Source: Acidobacteriota bacterium (GTDB taxonomy: Bacteria > Acidobacteriota > Thermoanaerobaculia > Gp7-AA8). From it: a DNA stretch of 47,258 nt. The notes below the pieces were generated by a model. That model was given only the letters and a program-made list of their open reading frames with translations. It made no database searches and was not told the origin of the DNA. The position numbers and the translations under genes were made by a program. The stretch covers positions 1 to 47,258 of the forward strand of contig JAJXWV010000082.1 of assembly GCA_021781455.1 (NCBI GenBank), given 5' to 3'. Positions 41,590 through 47,258 of this stretch are shown piece after piece; position 1 is the stretch's first letter; every line of letters begins with the position of its first letter.

Positions 41590-44500
41590 GTGACGGCACC
41601 GGATGACCGCGAGGTCATGCCGCACGGCTCGATCCTCGGCGCTATCGTTGCCTTCTCGCTTCGTTTCCGCGGAGTGGTCATCGCCCTGGCGGTGGTGGCC
41701 ATCGCGTATGGCGTCTACTCGCTGGCGCAGGCCCGCTACGACGTCTTCCCGGAATTCGCGTCGAAGCAGATCGAGGTCCAGACCGAGGCCGGAGGTCTGG
41801 CGCCGGAGCAGGTCGAGCTGCTGGTCACGCGTCCGATCGAGAATGCGCTGAACGGAAGCGAGAACATCGAGGCGTTGCGGTCCGAGTCGATCGAAGGCCT
41901 CTCGCACATCACCGCGGTGTTCGCCGAGGACACCGACATCTATCGCGCGCGGCAGATCGTCGCGGAGCGGCTCTCGACCCTGGGGGCCTCGCTGCCCAAA
42001 GGCGTGCAGGCGCCGGTGATGACGCCGCTCACCTCGTCGACAGGCGGCCTGATGACGATCGGCCTGACCTCCGAGGTGCTCACGCCGATGCAGCTACGGA
42101 CGTTCGCCGACTGGGTGGTGCAGCAGCGGCTCCTGGCCGTTCCGGGCGTGGCCAAAGTGACGGTCTACGGCGGCCAGGTGCGGCAGATCCAGATCGAGAT
42201 CGATTCGCGCAAGCTCGTGCAGCACGAGATCGGCGTCGAGGAGGTGCTCGCTGCCGCGCGCCGGGCTGCGGGTCTGCGCGGCGCCGGGTTCATCGATACG
42301 GGAAACCAGCGCATCGTGCTGCGCGCCGATTCCGGAGCGATCGGTGCCCGGGAGATCGCGGGCACGGTCGTGCGGCACGAGGCGGCCGGCAATCTGACTC
42401 TCGGCGACCTTGGCCGGGTCGTCGACGCTCCGGCGCCGGCGATCAGCGGAGCCACGGTCCAGGGAAAGCCCGCCGTGGTCATGAACCTCTGGACGCAGTA
42501 CGGCGCGAACACGCTCGAGACCACGCACGGTGTCGACCTGGCGTTGGAGGATCTGAAACCGGCCTGCGCACAGCAGCATGTCACCGTGTGGCCGGAGCTG
42601 TTCCGGGCCTCGAAGTTCATCGAGACGGCCACGCACAACATCCGTATCTCGCTGCTGATCGGCGCGGTGCTGGTGATCGTGGTGTTGTTCCTGTTCCTGG
42701 CGGACTTCCGGTCGGCGGCCATCTCCTGCACGGCCATTCCGCTGTCGCTGCTGGTCGGTATCACCATCCTGCAGAAGCTGGGCTTCACGCTCAACACGAT
42801 GACGTTAGGCGGGCTGGCCATCGCCATCGGCGAGGTGGTCGACGACGCGGTGATCGACGTCGAAAACATCCTGCGCCGCCTGCGGCAGCCGCACGAAAAT
42901 GCCCTGCGCGCGGTCTTCGAAGCATCGATGGAAGTGCGCGGCGCGGTCGTCTACGCCACGTTCGCGGTGGCCCTGGTCTTCATTCCCATCATCACCATGT
43001 CGGGCCTGGCCGGCCGGCTGTTCGGGCCGATGGCTCTGGCCTATATCGCTTCGATCCTGGCTTCGCTGCTCGTGGCGCTGACCGTGACGCCGGCGCTGGC
43101 GCTGCTGCTGCTCGTCAAGCGGAGGCCCGCCGAAGTGAACGGCGGCGACCTCTCCATCGACGTTCACGAGACCGCGCTGCAGTCCCGGTTGAAGTCGGGT
43201 TACGGCACGCTGCTGGCGCGGGTGGAGCGCCATCCCGGCGAGGTCATCGCCGTGGCCGCCATCCTGACGTGCATCGGCCTCTCGCTGGTGGTCTTCCTGC
43301 CGGAGTCGTTCCTTCCGGAGCTGCACGAGGGTCACTACGTTGCCCACCTGGAGATGGCGCCCGGCACTTCGATTGAGCAGTCGATCCACGTCGGCAACGC
43401 CGTGACCCGGGAGCTGCTTTCGCTGGGGTTCGTGCGCACGGTCGCGCAGCGGGTCGGCCGCGCCGCCACCGACGATGTCTTCGGCCCGCAGTCCAGCGAG
43501 ATGGAAGTCGACCTGAAGCCGGTCAGCGGTGACGTAGCCGCGACGGCCGCGGCGAAGATGCGCGAGGCACTCAGCGCTTTTCCCGGCGCCGCCTTCTCGG
43601 TCAACACCTTCCTCACAGAGCGCATCGAGGAGACGATGACCGGCTACACCGCGCCGGTGGTGGTGAACATCTACGGCGACGACCTCGACGCGCTCGACGC
43701 CACGGCCCGCGACGTCGCCGCTGCGCTCGGCAGGGTTCGCGGCGCGGCCGACATCCAGATGCAATCGCCTCCCGGCGCACCGCAGCTGGACATCCGCCTC
43801 CATCACGCCGCCCTGGCGCGCTGGGGGCTCGCGCCCGTCGACGTGCTGGAAGCAATTCACACCGCGTACGAAGGCTCGGTCGTCGGCCAGGTCTACGAGG
43901 GGGCGCGTTCGTTCGACGTGGCGGTGCGCCTCGCGCCGGAGCTTCGCCGCAGCCTTTCCAACGTCGGCTCGCTGCCGCTGCGCAACGGCGCCGGAACATT
44001 CGTCCCGCTGCGCGAGGTCGCCGACATCCAGCAGACGTCCGGCCGTTACGTCATCCTGCACGACTCCGCCAAACGCGTGCAGACCGTGACCTGTAACGTG
44101 ACCGGCCGCGACGTCCCCTCGTTCGTCGACGAAGCCCGCCGCCTCGTGACCTCCCGCGTGGTCATGCCCACCGGCACCTACATCGACTTCACAGGCGCGG
44201 CAGCAGCGCAGGCCCGCTCGCGCCACGACCTGATCGTCCATTCCGCGGTGGCCGGCATCGGTATCCTCCTGCTTCTGCTGATCGTCCTCGGCAGCGCGCG
44301 GAACCTCGCGCTGGTCGCGGTCAACCTTCCGTTCGCGCTCGTGGGAGGCGTGCTGGCGCTCGTCGTCAGCCGCGGCGAGCTGTCCGTCGGCTCGCTCGTC
44401 GGATTCGTGACGCTCTTCGGAATCACGCTGCGGAACTCCATCATGATGCTGTCGCACTACGAGCATCTGGTGAGCCGCGAGGGCTGCGAGTGGAACGGCG

Positions 44501-44724
44501 AGACCGCCATCCGCGGCGCGTCGGAGCGGCTCATCCCGATCCTGATGACCTCCATCGTCACGGGCATCGGCCTGCTTCCTCTGGCCATCGCCAGCGGCTC
44601 ACCGGGACGCGAGATCGAAGGCCCGATGGCCATCGTCATTCTCGGCGGCCTGATCACCTCGACGGTGCTGAACCTCGTCGTGTTGCCGACACTGGCGTTG
44701 CGGTGGGGTCGGTTCGGTTCGTAG
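41590..44724 (+). CDS. RND efflux pump, heavy-metal (CzcA/CusA) type
   Basis: 1044 residues with the RND plan: helix 1, a large periplasmic loop, helices 2-6, a second loop, helices 8-12. Proton-driven export through the adaptor and duct. The transmembrane 4 segment reads GLAIAIGEVVDDAVIDVENI: the second Asp and the Glu of the proton relay are kept, but the first Asp of DFGxxxDG is Ala, with Glu three positions on. Metals cannot be named. GTG 41590 is used; ATG 41617 (MPHGSIL) is an alternative. A 139-base gap with a palindrome separates it from the adaptor gene. Confidence 0.9.
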   Translation: MTAPDDREVMPHGSILGAIVAFSLRFRGVVIALAVVAIAYGVYSLAQARYDVFPEFASKQIEVQTEAGGLAPEQVELLVTRPIENALNGSENIEALRSESIEGLSHITAVFAEDTDIYRARQIVAERLSTLGASLPKGVQAPVMTPLTSSTGGLMTIGLTSEVLTPMQLRTFADWVVQQRLLAVPGVAKVTVYGGQVRQIQIEIDSRKLVQHEIGVEEVLAAARRAAGLRGAGFIDTGNQRIVLRADSGAIGAREIAGTVVRHEAAGNLTLGDLGRVVDAPAPAISGATVQGKPAVVMNLWTQYGANTLETTHGVDLALEDLKPACAQQHVTVWPELFRASKFIETATHNIRISLLIGAVLVIVVLFLFLADFRSAAISCTAIPLSLLVGITILQKLGFTLNTMTLGGLAIAIGEVVDDAVIDVENILRRLRQPHENALRAVFEASMEVRGAVVYATFAVALVFIPIITMSGLAGRLFGPMALAYIASILASLLVALTVTPALALLLLVKRRPAEVNGGDLSIDVHETALQSRLKSGYGTLLARVERHPGEVIAVAAILTCIGLSLVVFLPESFLPELHEGHYVAHLEMAPGTSIEQSIHVGNAVTRELLSLGFVRTVAQRVGRAATDDVFGPQSSEMEVDLKPVSGDVAATAAAKMREALSAFPGAAFSVNTFLTERIEETMTGYTAPVVVNIYGDDLDALDATARDVAAALGRVRGAADIQMQSPPGAPQLDIRLHHAALARWGLAPVDVLEAIHTAYEGSVVGQVYEGARSFDVAVRLAPELRRSLSNVGSLPLRNGAGTFVPLREVADIQQTSGRYVILHDSAKRVQTVTCNVTGRDVPSFVDEARRLVTSRVVMPTGTYIDFTGAAAAQARSRHDLIVHSAVAGIGILLLLLIVLGSARNLALVAVNLPFALVGGVLALVVSRGELSVGSLVGFVTLFGITLRNSIMMLSHYEHLVSREGCEWNGETAIRGASERLIPILMTSIVTGIGLLPLAIASGSPGREIEGPMAIVILGGLITSTVLNLVVLPTLALRWGRFGS

Positions 44725-44747
44725 GGTTGCGGGGTTGCGGGGTTGCG
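44724..44747. repeat. Unpaired word repeat GGGTTGCG
   Basis: Three perfect tandem copies of GGGTTGCG begin in the last base of the pump stop codon. No inverted partner is seen nearby. The word is close to that at 8988-9027. Confidence 0.8.
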
Positions 44748-44762
44748 CGGGGTGCGACGCCA

Positions 44763-44966
44763 CCGTCATCCCGAGCCGACGAAACCGCAGCCCCGTCACT
44801 CTGAGCCGGCGAAACCGCGGGGGCGGCGGGTGGGCGGGAGCGGCGGAGCGCGGCGAAGAGTCTCTTACCGGGACGATTTGTCAGCTGGAGACCCTTCGCC
44901 GCGCTGCGCCGCTTCCACCCGACCGCCCTTCCCACGGCTCCGCCGGCTCAGAGTCAGAGTGACGGG
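44763..44966. repeat. Composite palindrome with duplicated left arm
   Basis: First left arm CCGTCATCCCGAGCCGACGA (44763), second CCCCGTCACTCTGAGCCGGC (from 44791), then GGCGGAGCGCGGCGAAGAGT, ACCGGGACGATTTG, and a right arm ending CTCAGAGTCAGAGTGACGGG (to 44966) with the six-base duplication seen also at 36347. It fills the gap between the pump and the XRE-type gene. Confidence 0.86.
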
Positions 44967-44974
44967 AGACCGGG

Positions 44975-45193
44975 TCACGACGGCCGTGCTTCGTCCTCGC
45001 CCGGCCAGCGGTTCCGCGACTCCTGCTGGCGGAGGACCTGTTCGATGGCGGCCGGGAGCTTGATGGGCAGGTTGCCGTTCTCCCACTCGGCGACCTCGTC
45101 GATGGGGACGCCGAGGGTATGGGCGAGTTGTCCGCGGCTCCAGCCCAGGTGAAGCCGCCGTGCGCGCAGGTCGTGGGGAGTCATGGGAGTCAT
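44975..45193 (-). CDS. Small XRE-type helix-turn-helix protein
   Basis: 72 residues from ATG 45193: PHDLRARRLHLGWSRGQLAH then TLGVPIDEVAEWENGNLPI, a standard lambda-repressor-type HTH with recognition helix around VPIDEVAEWENG, and a short basic C-terminus. Probably a DNA-binding regulator; the target is unknown. A longer frame to 45274 adds 27 residues with no similarity to the fold. It is convergent with the pump gene. Confidence 0.78.
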   Translation of the reverse strand: MTPMTPHDLRARRLHLGWSRGQLAHTLGVPIDEVAEWENGNLPIKLPAAIEQVLRQQESRNRWPGEDEARPS

Positions 45194-45350
45194 CGTCCTG
45201 TAAATACGTCGGAGGGTCGGTGGTCGTCGTGCGCCGATCCCTCCGGCTGAAGCGATGCGAATAGAGACTTGCAAACGGCGCGCCGTGGGAGCCGTTGCCC
45301 GTCATCCGGAGAGGCTGTGCAGAAATCGAGAACGGCGCGGACGCGCTACA

Positions 45351-45469
45351 TGTCATTCCGAGCGTCAGCGAGGAATCTGGGAGGGCCGGGGGCGCGCCAT
45401 CTGAGCGGTTTCAGCACACTCAGCGCGCCGCCCGTTCCCCCAGATCCCTCGCTGACGCTCGGGATGACA
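45351..45469. repeat. GTCATYCCGAGCG palindrome, copy 2
   Basis: Arms at 45351-45380 (TGTCATTCCGAGCGTCAGCG...) and 45440-45469, matching in 28 of 30 positions; both differences are transitions. The interior is 59 bases. Same family as 28901. The rest of the gap 45194-45521 shows only a fragment CAGAGTGACGGGG at 45501-45513 of the other composite family. Confidence 0.88.
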
Positions 45470-45521
45470 AGCAGCCATGAGCCGACTCTGCAAGGCCTTT
45501 CAGAGTGACGGGGCCATACAC

Positions 45522-45544
45522 ATGCGTTCGCACGAATGTATAAT
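45522..45544 (+). promoter_or_regulatory. ArsR operator overlapping the promoter
   Basis: Imperfect dyad ATGCGTTCG-CA-CGAATGTAT (45522-45541; 7 of 9 positions pair). It overlaps a consensus TATAAT (45539-45544). A transcript from this -10 would start at about 45551, exactly the GTG of arsR, so the mRNA may be leaderless. Binding of the repressor would block the promoter. Confidence 0.68.
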
Positions 45545-45550
45545 CGACCC

Positions 45551-45937
45551 GTGAAGCGCACTCCCGATCTGGTCACGCTGCTCCAGGCGCTCAGCGATCC
45601 CACCCGCCTGCGGCTGCTCAACCTTCTTCGCGCCGGCGAGCTCTGCGTCTGCTATCTGGTGGCGGTTCTCGGTGATCCGCAGCCGAAGATCTCGCGCCAT
45701 CTCGCCTACCTGCGCCGTACCGGCATGGTCGACGGACGTCGCGACGGGAAATGGGTGCACTACGCGCTGGCGAAACTGCAGGACCCGGCACTGTCGCGTG
45801 TTCTCGACGCTGCGCTCGAGGCTTCGGCGGGCGAGAAGCAGACGCAGCGCGATCGCGAGCTGCTGACGCGCGCCTGTTGCGCGGTCCGTCTGCCGCCGTC
45901 CCTGGCCAACGCGCCGCGTCCGCACCTGGGTCGTTAG
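45551..45937 (+). CDS. ArsR-family metalloregulator
   Basis: 128 residues with a winged HTH (LLQALSDPTRLRLLNLL, then PKISRHLAYLRRTGMVDGRRDGKWVHY). The alpha-3 motif ELCVCYL supplies Cys32 and Cys34, the arsenite-sensing pair of classical ArsR; two further cysteines (ACCAV) are near the C-terminus. It derepresses its target on binding As(III)/Sb(III) or another thiophilic metal. I use GTG 45551: the ATG at 45536 lies inside the promoter. No arsenic-resistance gene is adjacent in the window; the nearest exporter is the upstream RND pump, on the same strand but beyond the XRE gene. Confidence 0.88.
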   Translation: MKRTPDLVTLLQALSDPTRLRLLNLLRAGELCVCYLVAVLGDPQPKISRHLAYLRRTGMVDGRRDGKWVHYALAKLQDPALSRVLDAALEASAGEKQTQRDRELLTRACCAVRLPPSLANAPRPHLGR

Positions 45938-45965
45938 GCCGCCTGGAGCACGGGCTCTCAGCCTG

Positions 45966-45984
45966 TCCGGCCCACAAGGCCGGA
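45966..45984. terminator. Hairpin between arsR and the permease gene
   Basis: TCCGGCC, loop CACAA, GGCCGGA (45966-45984) in the 49-base gap between convergent genes. No T-run. It may serve both directions. A GGGCTCTCAGCC segment next to it resembles the hairpin core of the 10237 family. Confidence 0.5.
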
Positions 45985-45986
45985 GC

Positions 45987-47216
<1,230 letters not shown>

Positions 47217-47228
47217 GATTTCCTTGGA

Positions 47229-47252
47229 ATGGGACTTATGGGACGGATGGGA
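47229..47252. repeat. Start of another word repeat, GGGACTTAT
   Basis: ATGGGACTTATGGGACGGAT then GGGA: words ATGGGAC(TT/GG)AT in tandem, directly upstream of the permease gene. It is cut by the window end, so I cannot see whether a reverse-complement partner follows. Confidence 0.65.
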
Positions 47253-47258
47253 GATCGG

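Noticed and set aside
39111-41593. Long overlapping frames in the exporter genes
   Set aside because: They are Arg/Pro/His-rich shadows typical of alternative frames in GC-rich genes; the chosen frames carry the motifs.
45536-45550. ATG 45536 as start of arsR
   Set aside because: It lies within the -10 region and would add MYNRP, absent from the family core.

Overview
The window is a chromosomal segment of a GC-rich Gram-negative bacterium. It has two-membrane features: several lipoproteins, SurA/PpiC-type chaperones, and a three-part RND exporter with an outer-membrane factor. The best taxonomic clue is the VWA protein at 21092-22531, which resembles the 'VWFA-related Acidobacterial domain' family. 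With the GC content and the many intergenic palindromes this suggests Acidobacteriota, but that is inference because there is no rRNA in the window.

Layout. (a) 1-5.5 kb: fabD-fabG; opposite them a PIG-L deacetylase overlapping a GT-C glycosyltransferase, a diguanylate cyclase, then divergent tRNA-Arg(UCG) and tRNA-Thr(CGU). (b) 5.6-9.0 kb: a VapBC-type toxin-antitoxin pair with a readable operator, then rpsF-rpsR-DUF2232-rplI closed by a strong terminator. (c) 9.1-13 kb: coiled-coil methyltransferase, rhomboid protease, SDR and a branched-chain aminotransferase. (d) 13.1-25.3 kb, nearly all minus strand: GNAT, soluble lytic transglycosylase, VWA protein, mfd, two PpiC-type isomerases, sirtuin and radC. 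(e) 25.4-29.1 kb: Xer-type recombinase, a cupredoxin remnant, a dicarboxylate symporter, a lipoprotein and tRNA-Gly(CCC). (f) About 29.4-33.03 kb: an inserted block with a small winged-helix-like protein translationally coupled to a TraG/HerA-like ATPase, an exported protein and a truncated subtilase; it appears to split a small Gly/Arg-rich lipoprotein gene. (g) 33.4-38.7 kb: M48 metalloprotease, M1 aminopeptidase and OPT transporter. (h) 39-47.2 kb: outer-membrane factor, adaptor and RND pump in one operon, an XRE-type regulator, an autoregulated ArsR and a MacB-type permease.

The most striking feature lies between the genes. Almost every gap above about 80 bases holds an inverted-repeat element, and these fall into several families. 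One is a long composite palindrome with ends reading CCCGTCACTCTGAGCCGG (at least seven copies). A second is GTCATYCCGAGCG (two copies). A third has a fixed GGCTTTCCAGCC-like core but a different stem at each site. A fourth is an architectural class in which a short word (7-12 bp, different at each locus) is repeated in tandem on one side and reverse-complemented on the other. Three elements lie in frame inside protein genes: one in mfd and two in the lytic transglycosylase, one of which sits in front of the lipoprotein signal. This resembles the published Rickettsia palindromic elements in principle, but the sequences here are different. All database-dependent statements are marked as inference.
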